Shown one piece after another: positions 16,489 to 24,071 of a stretch of 43,343 bases of DNA. The notes beneath the pieces were generated by a model that was not told where the DNA came from, searched no databases, and worked only from the letters and a program-made list of their open reading frames with translations. Numbering within the stretch: position 1 is the first letter of the stretch; each line of letters begins with the position of its first letter. The DNA lies in contig CAZYYB010000016.1 of assembly GCA_964651515.1 (NCBI GenBank), forward strand, positions 1-43,343, in the 5' to 3' direction. The DNA is from BOG-1184 sp964651515. GTDB lineage: Bacteria > Fibrobacterota > Chitinivibrionia > Chitinivibrionales > Chitinispirillaceae. Both the position numbers and the translations under genes were made by a program.

Positions 16489-16517
16489 AATATAATGTCC
16501 GCCCGAACAGCATACAA
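16489..16517 (-). promoter_or_regulatory. Probable lexA promoter with LexA operator candidate
   Basis: On the minus strand, TTGTAT (16517-16512) and TATATT (16494-16489) are spaced by exactly 17 bases. This predicts a transcript start near 16482 and an 87-base leader to lexA. Inside the spacer is TGTTC-gggc-GGACA (16509-16496), an imperfect inverted repeat with one mismatch in ten arm positions. A repressor sitting here would block RNA polymerase, as LexA does at its own gene. The sequence is not the E. coli (CTGT-N8-ACAG) or Bacillus (GAAC-N4-GTTC) box. The assignment is inference from position. Confidence 0.45.
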
Positions 16518-16589
16518 GATAAATCGATACTCCGGCGAAGTCGGAAGGCTGGGGCGTGCCACACGGGTTGCGCAGGGCATTGCGTGGTG

Positions 16590-16622
16590 TAACGACCGCC
16601 CGTCGTTTGGGGACGGTCGTTA
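16590..16622 (-). terminator. Strong hairpin just after the double-HTH gene
   Basis: A 12-bp stem (16590-16601 with 16611-16622, one G-T pair, arms TAACGACCGt/c...GGTCGTTA) with a 9-base loop starts 3 bases after the stop codon of the gene ending at 16625. It is placed like a terminator, but no T-run follows on the minus strand. It could instead be a 3' stabiliser or an operator. Confidence 0.4.
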
Positions 16623-16624
16623 AG

Positions 16625-16957
16625 TTAAGCCGAACGGCGGGGTTTTCGGGTCAGGGCCGGTTTGGGGGCCTTTACCGACTTCACGGGCTTTGCTTTCGCC
16701 TTTTTGATAATCTGGTAGACGCTTATATAGGACAAGCCGAATTTTGCGGCGATGGCGGCGGTTGCCGTGCCCTTGTCGTGCTGCGTGACAATCTTCGCAT
16801 TTCTCTCGGGATTTTTTGCGAACCGGGACGGAATTCCGTAGAGCTGCCGCATCTGATGCACCGCCTGGCGCGTAATCCGGTACTTCTCCGCGATGGCTCC
16901 GTCGGTCCCGAGTTTTTTCTGCAGGTCGATCAATTCCCGCTTTGTAATCCTTGGCAT
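16625..16957 (-). CDS. Small basic protein with two helix-turn-helix motifs
   Basis: 110 aa from the ATG at 16957 (MPRITKRELIDLQKK); GGAGGG lies 10 bases upstream. A longer upstream frame has no support. There are two HTH-like units: residues 18-38 (TDGAIAEKYRITRQAVHQMRQ) and 64-86 (TATAAIAAKFGLSYISVYQI). A 24-residue Lys/Ala/Pro-rich basic tail (87-110, KPVKSVKAPKPALTRKPRRS) resembles histone H1-like or AT-hook-like tails. It is probably a DNA-binding protein, either a regulator or nucleoid-associated. The hairpin following the gene might be its own site. It lies 176 bases downstream of the ADP-ribosylglycohydrolase on the other side of a gene-free stretch; co-transcription is not clear. Confidence 0.7.
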   Translation of the reverse strand: MPRITKRELIDLQKKLGTDGAIAEKYRITRQAVHQMRQLYGIPSRFAKNPERNAKIVTQHDKGTATAAIAAKFGLSYISVYQIIKKAKAKPVKSVKAPKPALTRKPRRSA

Positions 16958-17133
16958 GAAACGATATCCCTCCTCATTGGTAAGTCGGTGAAGATCCTGA
17001 AAAATGCGTGATTTCAAAAGGGAAGTCAAGTCCGTCGGAACGGTAGCGGTGGATAGGTGCGATGCGGTGTGCCGGAAGGTCGTTGCGTACGGGTTATTGC
17101 GATGCAGCAAAGAGATTGTCGATGCATATAAAA

Positions 17134-18075
17134 TCAGGGGCGCGATGCCGCCGCCCTATTGATCAGTGCCGATATGAAATCCTTCCCCTCCCGGCCGTTT
17201 TCGAGCCGTTCGAGCCATTTTTCCGGAATTCCGCCCATGCCGAATCGCGCCCCGGCAACGGCCCCGGCCATGGCGCCGATGGTATCGGTGTCGCCGCCCA
17301 TCCCGATTGCCCACAGGAGCGCTTCGGCAAACGATCCGGGGTTACGCATAACGGAAAAAACCGCGGCGGCAACCGCTTCCGGCGCCTGCGCGCCGTTTCC
17401 GATTGCGAGCCGGCTCTCGTGAAGCGAACACCCGCGTGCAAGGCAGGCGCGCATCGTTTCGAGCTGGACCGTGAATGCTCCTTCGAGGGGAAGCGCCAGG
17501 AAGCGAAACAGCCACTTTTCAAGGGGCAGGTCGTTGAGCGCCAGGAGCACGCCGCAGGCCTGCATGATTGCGCCGGAAATACCGCAGGGATGCGTATGCG
17601 TCACGATCGAGCAGCGGCGAACCTCGTCTATCAGGGCCTCGGTTTCATCGAGTCCGTAAAAGAGGGCGATCGGCGCGACGCGCATGGCGGCGCCGTCGCC
17701 GAAACTGCCGAGACCGTCGTACAGTGAGCGTGCGGAGGTCTCGACGGGATTTCCATCCTTCCAGAGCTCCATGACCTCAAGCATCCCGCCTCCGTAGCCC
17801 CGGCTCATGCTGAAACGCCGCAAAAAACGATCGGCGAGCGACCGCTGGTCGATGGTGCCGTGCTCTGCCATCTCCTCGAAAACGGAGATGGTCATCTGGG
17901 TATCGTCGGTGTAGGTCTTCGGGGGATGTGCGGCAAGGAAGGCCTCATCGAGGGGGGGAATCGTTTCAACCTGCCAGCCGTCAAAAAAAGCGCCGATGGC
18001 ATCGCCGAGAAAGGTACCGAAGAGCACACCCTCCGCCTTCTCACGCGGATAGAGGAGGGACCGCTTTATCGTCAT
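17134..18075 (-). CDS. ADP-ribosylglycohydrolase (DraG/ARH family)
   Basis: 313 aa from the ATG at 18075, which has AGAGGTGG about 5 bases upstream. The family removes ADP-ribose from modified proteins or DNA, or hydrolyses related N- or O-glycosidic bonds, using two Mg2+ ions. The metal-binding motifs are both present: TYTDDTQM (Thr56, Asp57, Asp58) and GMGGDTDTIGA (Asp262, Asp264). Other landmarks are the N-terminal GVLFGTFLGDAIGA, SMSRGYGGGMLEVM and THTHPCGISGAI. The fold is all-helical and cytoplasmic. No ADP-ribosyltransferase or NADAR gene is nearby, so the substrate is unknown. It is 76 bases downstream of the HD-GYP gene in the same direction. Confidence 0.92.
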   Translation of the reverse strand: MTIKRSLLYPREKAEGVLFGTFLGDAIGAFFDGWQVETIPPLDEAFLAAHPPKTYTDDTQMTISVFEEMAEHGTIDQRSLADRFLRRFSMSRGYGGGMLEVMELWKDGNPVETSARSLYDGLGSFGDGAAMRVAPIALFYGLDETEALIDEVRRCSIVTHTHPCGISGAIMQACGVLLALNDLPLEKWLFRFLALPLEGAFTVQLETMRACLARGCSLHESRLAIGNGAQAPEAVAAAVFSVMRNPGSFAEALLWAIGMGGDTDTIGAMAGAVAGARFGMGGIPEKWLERLENGREGKDFISALINRAAASRP

Positions 18076-18151
18076 GGAACCACCTCTTTCGGGCAACAAT
18101 GGAGAGCGGATCCAATAAAATATAAGCGGCTCGCAAAGGTGGCAAGCGGGG

Positions 18152-19390
18152 TCACCCGGCGACAACCCCGAAAATGGAAGACGGATTCACCCGGAAAAGG
18201 AATGGGTCCAGCGATGTATCGATTTTGTAGACCGGCCGTCCCGAAAGCATCGTCGCCTCGGCCGAAAGATCGCGGACATAGGGCTTGGCGATACGGGCGC
18301 TCTTTTTATCGAACAGCATGAGCACGGCCGGGGAGAGCAGGTGGCTGCGGTTGATCCGGATGACCAGCCCCATTTCACCGGTGATGAACCTGACGAATGA
18401 ACCGACCGGATAGACCCCGAGCAGCCGGGTGAACTGTTCGACCAGCGTACGCGGAAACTCCTCGCCCACCTGCTGAAAAATGGCCGCCATCGCCTCCTGC
18501 GGCAGACTGGCGCGGCGATACGGCGTCTTCGTGGTCAGGAGGTCGTAGGTGTCGGCCAGCGTACAGATGAAGGCCGTTTCATTGACTTCGAGACCGGAAA
18601 GCCGGCGCGGAAAGCCTCCCCCGTTCCATCGCTCGTGATGCTGGGCGATGATGGTTCTCGACAGTGCGGGTATCTTCTGGCGGTTGGCGTCGATGATCTC
18701 TATGCCGACGGAAGGGTGCGTCCGGTAGACGTCGACCTCCGCCGGGGTGAAGTTTCCCCGCCGCAGCCAGAGGTCCTGCGGCAGCCGCATCATGCCGATG
18801 TCGTGCAGCATGGCGCCGATGGCGATGTCGCGCGTCTTATCCGCCGAGTAGCTGAGCGAATGGGCGAATGCCGCCGAAAATATCGCGACATTGACCGAAT
18901 GCATGTAGGCGTGCTCGCTGAGCGATTTGATCTGGGTCAGACCGAAGTAGAGGTCCGGGTCGGCGATAACCTCTGTAACGAGCGCTTCGGTTGCCGTAAG
19001 GACATTTCTGGACAGGAAAACTCTTCCCATCTTGATCGCATCCATGGCATCCCGGACCGCGGCCCGCGTTTGCCTGACCTTTTCGCCGCCCTCCTTCAGC
19101 TGCTCGACATACTGCGCATAGGCGACGATACTTTCGCCCGGCACCGTTTCGGAAGCCCAGGCATCGGCATCGGGGGGCACGACGGCGGGCCGGTCGTGCT
19201 CCGGGGGAGCCTCATCGGGAAGAATAAGGACCGAAACCGCGCCGCTGCGGCGGAGGGAGTCGATCTGGTGCTCATCGGTGATCAGCGCGCTTGCGGAAAA
19301 GATAACGGCGTCGGTGCGATCATAGACGCCGGCAACGAACATCCCTCCGCGGAGTTCATCGATGGGGATTCGTTTGCCCCTTGAGACCAT
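18152..19390 (-). CDS. HD-GYP-type cyclic-di-GMP phosphodiesterase
   Basis: 412 aa. Residues 1-60 (KRIPIDELRGGMFVAGVYDR) match the DUF3391-type domain often found before HD-GYP. The HD-GYP domain spans about 145-325: HSVNVAIFSAAFAHSL, MLHDIGMMRLP (His196, Asp197), HPSVGIEII and HHERWNGGGFP (251-261). The signature is a variant (GFP for GYP and Asn for Asp), although HD and HHE are intact, so activity is likely but not certain. The last ~85 residues (GVYPVGSFVRFITGEMGLVI) are the usual C-terminal beta region. It hydrolyses c-di-GMP to pGpG or GMP. A PilZ effector is encoded at 34452-34793. The Shine-Dalgarno is weak. Confidence 0.9.
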   Translation of the reverse strand: MVSRGKRIPIDELRGGMFVAGVYDRTDAVIFSASALITDEHQIDSLRRSGAVSVLILPDEAPPEHDRPAVVPPDADAWASETVPGESIVAYAQYVEQLKEGGEKVRQTRAAVRDAMDAIKMGRVFLSRNVLTATEALVTEVIADPDLYFGLTQIKSLSEHAYMHSVNVAIFSAAFAHSLSYSADKTRDIAIGAMLHDIGMMRLPQDLWLRRGNFTPAEVDVYRTHPSVGIEIIDANRQKIPALSRTIIAQHHERWNGGGFPRRLSGLEVNETAFICTLADTYDLLTTKTPYRRASLPQEAMAAIFQQVGEEFPRTLVEQFTRLLGVYPVGSFVRFITGEMGLVIRINRSHLLSPAVLMLFDKKSARIAKPYVRDLSAEATMLSGRPVYKIDTSLDPFLFRVNPSSIFGVVAG

Positions 19391-19693
19391 GGCTGCCGCC
19401 GAGAATCGTGAAAAGGTGAGCCCGCTATCGGGTCGTACTGACCCTTCATTATACTGTTACCGTCATGGAAAATCAATGCGATGGCAAAAAATTGCGCCGC
19501 GGCCGTTGCAGAGGGAGGATCATTGCCGCACCAGGGACCCGCGACGCCCGATCTCATTGAAAAAACGGCGCCCCCGGAGCGGGTTCATTGCTCACCCTCC
19601 CCTCGCTGACGTATTTTCTTTAGTTATTTGTTCTTTTGACGTTACGATACGATCCGACGGCCTTTTCATTTTTTTAGATCCCCTGGAGGAATA
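19391..19693. other. Divergent promoter region (HD-GYP / glyS operon)
   Basis: A 303-base gap between divergent genes. It contains an A/T-rich segment (19610-19680) with TTGACG at 19636-19641 as a possible -35; no well-spaced -10 is evident. GGAGG at about 19684-19688 is the glyS ribosome binding site. I saw no T-box leader, riboswitch or tRNA. Confidence 0.5.
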
Positions 19694-21022
19694 ATGGCGG
19701 CACAAGCGACCACGGATGTCATGAGCACCATTGTAAGCCTGGCGAAGCGACGCGGTTTTGTCTTTCAATCGAGCGAAATTTACGGAGGACTCAACAGCTG
19801 CTGGGACTATGGCCCGCTCGGCGTCGAGCTCAAGCGCAACGTCAAGGAAGCATGGTGGCGCACCATGGTGCACGGCCGCCGCGATATCGTGGGGCTCGAC
19901 GCCTCCATCCTCATGCATCCGAGCGTCTGGCAGGCCTCCGGCCACCTGAGCGGTTTTACCGACCCGCTGGTGGACTGCAAGAGCTGTAAGGAGCGGTTCC
20001 GCGCCGATCACCTGGCGGACCTGAAAACGTGCCCCAAGTGCGGCGGCGAGCTGACCGAAGTACGGAAGTTCAACCTCATGTTCAAGACCTTCATGGGGCC
20101 CCTCGAAGATGATTCGGCAACCGTGTACATGCGTCCCGAAACCGCGCAGGGCATCTTCGTCAATTTCCTGAATGTCCAGCAGTCGGCCCGGCTCAAGCCG
20201 CCCTTCGGCATCGCCCAGATCGGCAAGAGTTTCCGCAACGAGATCACGCCGGGCAACTTCACCTACCGCACCCGTGAATTCGAGCAGATGGAGATGGAAT
20301 TCTTCGTCCCGATTGCCGAGGATGAAACCTGGTACGACTACTGGAAAAATGCCCGGCAGGAGTGGTACCGGTCGCTCGGCATCAGGCCGGAGAAACTGCG
20401 CCTGCGGGAACACGCGAAGGAGGAGCTCGCCCACTACGCCAAGGCGTGCTGCGACGTGGAGTACGAATTTCCGTTCGGCTGGAGCGAGCTCGAAGGGATC
20501 GCCAATCGCACCGATTTCGACCTCAAGCAGCACTCCACGCACAGCGGCAAGAGCCTGGCGTATTTCGACGAGGAGACCAAGCAGCACTATTTCCCCTATG
20601 TCATTGAACCGGCCGCCGGCGCCGACCGGGCCACGCTCGCCTTCCTGGTCGACTCCTATGCGGTCGAGGGCGAGGGCAAGGAAGCGCGCACCGTACTGCG
20701 GCTTCATCCCGCGCTCGCACCCATCAAGGTTGCAGTGCTGCCTCTTGTCAAACGTGACGGCATGCCGGAAATGGCCGAAAAAATCTACGCCGACCTTCTG
20801 AAGAACTCCGTCCGCTCGTTTTACGATCATGCCTCCTCGATCGGCAGGCGGTATGCCCGGCAGGACGAGGCGGGCACGCCCTACTGCGTTACCATCGACA
20901 GCCAGACCCTTCAGGACGAAACGGTCACGATCCGTGAGCGCGATTCGAGGGTGCAGTACCGCGTCGCCGCCGGCTCGGTTGCGCCCACCATCGCCGCCAA
21001 GCTGAAAGAGGCGACCCTATGA
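19694..21022 (+). CDS. glyS: Glycyl-tRNA synthetase, alpha2 type
   Basis: 442 aa, the homodimeric (eukaryote/archaea-like) class II type. The start has IVSLAKRRGFVFQSSEIYGG. A four-Cys zinc site is CKSC (95, 98) and CPKC (113, 116). Class II motif 2 is SFRNEITPGNFTYRTREFEQ, followed by EMEFF. The Gly-specific loop FGWSELEGIANRTDFDLKQH is intact, and the C-terminal anticodon-binding domain starts VAVLPLVKRDGMPEMAEKIY. GGAGGAATA precedes the ATG. It is the first gene of a long plus-strand train; its stop overlaps the ddl start (ATGA). Confidence 0.97.
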   Translation: MAAQATTDVMSTIVSLAKRRGFVFQSSEIYGGLNSCWDYGPLGVELKRNVKEAWWRTMVHGRRDIVGLDASILMHPSVWQASGHLSGFTDPLVDCKSCKERFRADHLADLKTCPKCGGELTEVRKFNLMFKTFMGPLEDDSATVYMRPETAQGIFVNFLNVQQSARLKPPFGIAQIGKSFRNEITPGNFTYRTREFEQMEMEFFVPIAEDETWYDYWKNARQEWYRSLGIRPEKLRLREHAKEELAHYAKACCDVEYEFPFGWSELEGIANRTDFDLKQHSTHSGKSLAYFDEETKQHYFPYVIEPAAGADRATLAFLVDSYAVEGEGKEARTVLRLHPALAPIKVAVLPLVKRDGMPEMAEKIYADLLKNSVRSFYDHASSIGRRYARQDEAGTPYCVTIDSQTLQDETVTIRERDSRVQYRVAAGSVAPTIAAKLKEATL

Positions 21023-22065
21023 CGGTCACCGTCAATGTCGTCATGGGAGGCCCCTCGGCCGAGCACGAGGTGTCGCTCCGCTCGGGCCTCGAGGTCATGA
21101 TGCACCTCGATCGAACCCTCTACCGGCCGAGGGCGCTCCTGATCTCTCACCGCAGGGAGTTCTTCTTCAGCGATCCGGGCGATTCGCCGCTCGAACCGGC
21201 CGACCTGACCGACCCGTCGCTCTCGCCCCGATTCGAGGGGCCGGCAGCGCCGGCCGCTTCGCAGAAATTCTGGGAGGGGTGCGATGTCGCCTTTCTTGCA
21301 CTCCACGGCACTTTCGGCGAGGACGGGACCCTCCAGGGGTTTCTGGAGACGCTCGGCATGCCCTATACCGGCTCCGGCGTCTGCGGCAGTGCGGTTGCCA
21401 TGGACAAGATCACCTCAAAATTTCTCTACCTCGCGGGCGGACTCACCGTTCCCCCATGGTCAATTTATCGGAAGGGCCGTCCCGACGGCACCATCGAGTC
21501 GCTGGAAGCGAAACACGGGTATCCCTGTTTTGTCAAGGCCCCGCAATCGGGGTCAAGCCGCCTCATGGGACGCGCCGATGACCGGCAGTCGCTTGCCGCC
21601 CTCCTGGATGAGTTTTCGCCGCAGGCGGACCGGCTTCTGATCGAAACGGCGGTCAACGGGATTGAATTTTCCTGCGGGGTGCTCGATACCGCCGATAACC
21701 CGGTAACGGCACTGCCGCCGATCGAGATCCGTCCGCGGGGCCAGGCGTTTTTCGATTTCACGGCAAAGTATACCACCGGCAAAAGCGAGGAGATCGTCCC
21801 GGCAGAGCGTCCCGAACCCCTCCTCGAACGGGTGAAGGAGACCGCGGTTGCCGCTCACCGGCTCCTCGGCTGTCGCGGCGTTTCGCGCACCGACATGATC
21901 CTGGCGGACGACGCCCTCTACGTGCTCGAAACCAATACGCTCCCGGGCATGACGGCCAACTCGCTTTTGCCAAAGGAGTTCATTGCCGCCGGGGGTACCT
22001 ACGCCGGGCTGCTCGATACACTCATCACCGCAGCGCTCAGAACAAAAACATCCGGACTGGCATGA
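21019..22065 (+). CDS. ddl: D-alanine--D-alanine ligase
   Basis: 348 aa, ATP-grasp enzyme making the D-Ala-D-Ala dipeptide of peptidoglycan. VVMGGPSAEHEVSLRSG carries Glu15 and Ser19. The family motifs GSGVCGSAVAMDKITSK, GYPCFVKAPQSGSS and VLETNTLPGMTANSLLPKE (Mg2+ and D-Ala binding, with Glu and Asn) are all present, so it should be active. Start and stop both overlap neighbours by 4 bases (ATGA with glyS and with tsaB), indicating translational coupling. Its place is cytoplasmic cell-wall synthesis, although no mur genes are near. Confidence 0.95.
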   Translation: MTVTVNVVMGGPSAEHEVSLRSGLEVMMHLDRTLYRPRALLISHRREFFFSDPGDSPLEPADLTDPSLSPRFEGPAAPAASQKFWEGCDVAFLALHGTFGEDGTLQGFLETLGMPYTGSGVCGSAVAMDKITSKFLYLAGGLTVPPWSIYRKGRPDGTIESLEAKHGYPCFVKAPQSGSSRLMGRADDRQSLAALLDEFSPQADRLLIETAVNGIEFSCGVLDTADNPVTALPPIEIRPRGQAFFDFTAKYTTGKSEEIVPAERPEPLLERVKETAVAAHRLLGCRGVSRTDMILADDALYVLETNTLPGMTANSLLPKEFIAAGGTYAGLLDTLITAALRTKTSGLA

Positions 22066-22766
22066 GCCTCGTTCTCGGCATCGATTCCTCCTCCACCGAT
22101 CTCGGCATCGGGCTGTGCGACGGCAATGAGCCCCTGGCGGCCTTTTCGCGCTTCCCCGGGAACTCCCATGCCGAAACCATCGCTGCGGCGGTCGCCTCGG
22201 TTCTCGGCTGCAGCGGCCGCTGCGCGGCGGAAGTCACCCATATCGCCCTCTCCTGCGGACCGGGCTCGTTCACCGGCCTGCGGATCGGTTGCGCCTTTGC
22301 GAAAGGATTCTGCCTCGGTACGCCGGTCAGGGTCCTGCCGCTCTCATCGCTCTACCTGCTGGCGCATGCCGGCATAAAAAGCCCCGGCCCGATCGTTGCC
22401 GCGATCGACGCCCGGCGGGACGAGGTGTTCTGGGCGCGATTCTGCGTCACGCCCGACGGTGTATCGCGGGTCTCCGAAGATTGCCGGAGCGGCGCCGAAG
22501 ATTTTAAAGGCAAACTCGAACCGGGCGATACGGTCATCACCGATACCATGGGCTATGCCCGGAGTACGGTCTTCGATTTTCTCCGGGGCCGACCGCTCGT
22601 CTTTCCGGTCGACCGCTACCGGCTTCAGCGCGGGCTCCACGGTGCCGAGGCGGGAGCACGCGCCCTCGTATCGGGCGAAGCCGACGGTTCATCGTGGCAG
22701 GAGGCGTCCTCGGTCCTGCCACGGTATCACCGGGACTTCGCGCCGCCGCCGGGAGCGAACCGATGA
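22062..22766 (+). CDS. tsaB: tRNA t6A-synthesis protein TsaB
   Basis: 234 aa. ASKHA-fold partner of TsaD needed for N6-threonylcarbamoyl-adenosine at position 37 of tRNAs. LGIDSSSTDLGIGLCDG is the first phosphate loop. HAETI and CGPGSFTGLRIG are the family signatures, and VAAIDARRDEVFWA follows. TsaB lacks the metal site of TsaD, as expected. Both ends overlap neighbours by ATGA. The tail (PRYHRDFAPPPGANR) is short and polar. Confidence 0.94.
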   Translation: MSLVLGIDSSSTDLGIGLCDGNEPLAAFSRFPGNSHAETIAAAVASVLGCSGRCAAEVTHIALSCGPGSFTGLRIGCAFAKGFCLGTPVRVLPLSSLYLLAHAGIKSPGPIVAAIDARRDEVFWARFCVTPDGVSRVSEDCRSGAEDFKGKLEPGDTVITDTMGYARSTVFDFLRGRPLVFPVDRYRLQRGLHGAEAGARALVSGEADGSSWQEASSVLPRYHRDFAPPPGANR

Positions 22767-24052
22767 GATCCGTGCCGCTTCTCGTCATCATTCCCGCCGC
22801 CGGCGCGGCGCTTGCGGCAATCATCGCGATTGTTTACCGTAAGTTTCCGCTCCACCTGATATACAAAAGCAAGGTCGGGTACGAAAGCATGCTCGACGCC
22901 ATCGGCGATCCTCTCGCCGTCATCGCGCCCGACTATACGGTCACCCGCGCCAACAAGGCCTATGTGTCGCTCGTGTCGGGCTCGTTTCAAAGCGTCATCG
23001 GCGCCAAATGCTACTCCCTGCTGAAGGGACTCAGCGAGCCCTGCGCCGATTGCCGGATACCGGTCGTGGAATCGCAGCGAAGGCCCGAGGTCGTCGAACG
23101 CACCCAGCACCCCTCCGGCAGCGGAGCGGTCAGGCTCAGCTTTTCCCCGTTTCCGCAACCGGAGAGCCCGGATACTCACTTCATCATCGAGCATATCCGC
23201 GACATCAGCCAGCTCGAGGAACTGAAAGGCAATCTCGAAGAGAAGAACCGTATCCTCGCCGGGGCGATGCGCGACCTCAGGGCGGCGCAGCGCGAAATCA
23301 GGGACGAGCTTCGTCTCGCCCGCCAGGTGCAGGAGGGCATCATGCCCAAGCAGGCTCCGGCGTTCGGCGGATTGTCCATTGCCATCGCCTTCCACTCCGT
23401 GGAGGAGATCGGCGGCGACCTCTACGATTTCATTCCCATTTCGGACGATGAGCTCGGCGTGTTTGTCGGCGATGCCTCGGGCCACGGTTTTTCGGCATCG
23501 CTCATCGGCATGATAGCCAAGATGTCGCTCTTCAACAACAGCAAGCGGGCCCTCTCTCCCGCCGAACTGATGGCCGCGATCAATCGCGACCTGTTCACGA
23601 TCATCCAGACGAGCCACTATCTCACCTGCGTCCTCGGGGTGTTCAACCGCGTCCGCCATACCTTCACCTACTGCCGTGCCGGCCACCCGATGCCGGTGGT
23701 GGTGCGCAGGGACCGGTCGGCGCTCTGCCTGGAGGCGTCGGGTCCGTTCGCCGGCATCATCGAAGACGCCGCCTTCGAGCAGGCGGTGTTCGCCTACGAA
23801 CCCGGCGACCGTTTTTTCATATTTACCGATGGCATATACGAGCGGCGCCGGGGCGACGAGCGCAGCTTCGGCTACGATCGCTTTACCGAGCTCCTGCAAA
23901 CCCTCGGTGACACTCCCTTCGGGAAGGTGATCGACCTGGTTGAGGAGCGGTTCGCCGGCTATGCCTGCGATGACGACAGCACCCTGCTCGTCATTGAGGC
24001 CGACCCACCCGGGGGGCCGGGCGTTGCGACGCGGGAAAGCCTGGCGGCATGA
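22763..24052 (+). CDS. Membrane-anchored PAS plus PP2C (SpoIIE/RsbU-type) phosphatase
   Basis: 429 aa from the ATG at 22763, which overlaps the tsaB stop (ATGA). TM helix about 5-24; PAS domain about 38-150 with a Cys-containing loop (CYSLLKGLSEPCADC, Cys83, 94, 97) of a type sometimes seen in redox- or metal-sensing PAS domains; coiled coil about 150-190; PP2C domain about 200-425 with GGDLYDF (217-223), GDASGHG (236-242) and a C-terminal DDDSTLLVIE. Metal-binding Asp residues are intact. The family dephosphorylates STAS-type anti-anti-sigma factors. The only STAS gene here lies at 2954-3328. There is no kinase gene beside it. Confidence 0.92.
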   Translation: MRSVPLLVIIPAAGAALAAIIAIVYRKFPLHLIYKSKVGYESMLDAIGDPLAVIAPDYTVTRANKAYVSLVSGSFQSVIGAKCYSLLKGLSEPCADCRIPVVESQRRPEVVERTQHPSGSGAVRLSFSPFPQPESPDTHFIIEHIRDISQLEELKGNLEEKNRILAGAMRDLRAAQREIRDELRLARQVQEGIMPKQAPAFGGLSIAIAFHSVEEIGGDLYDFIPISDDELGVFVGDASGHGFSASLIGMIAKMSLFNNSKRALSPAELMAAINRDLFTIIQTSHYLTCVLGVFNRVRHTFTYCRAGHPMPVVVRRDRSALCLEASGPFAGIIEDAAFEQAVFAYEPGDRFFIFTDGIYERRRGDERSFGYDRFTELLQTLGDTPFGKVIDLVEERFAGYACDDDSTLLVIEADPPGGPGVATRESLAA

Positions 24053-24071
24053 ACGGAAGAGATCCCCTATA

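Noticed and set aside
19391..19693. T-box leader before glyS
   Set aside because: No T-box consensus or terminator/antiterminator pair could be seen, and the genome does not look like a Firmicute.
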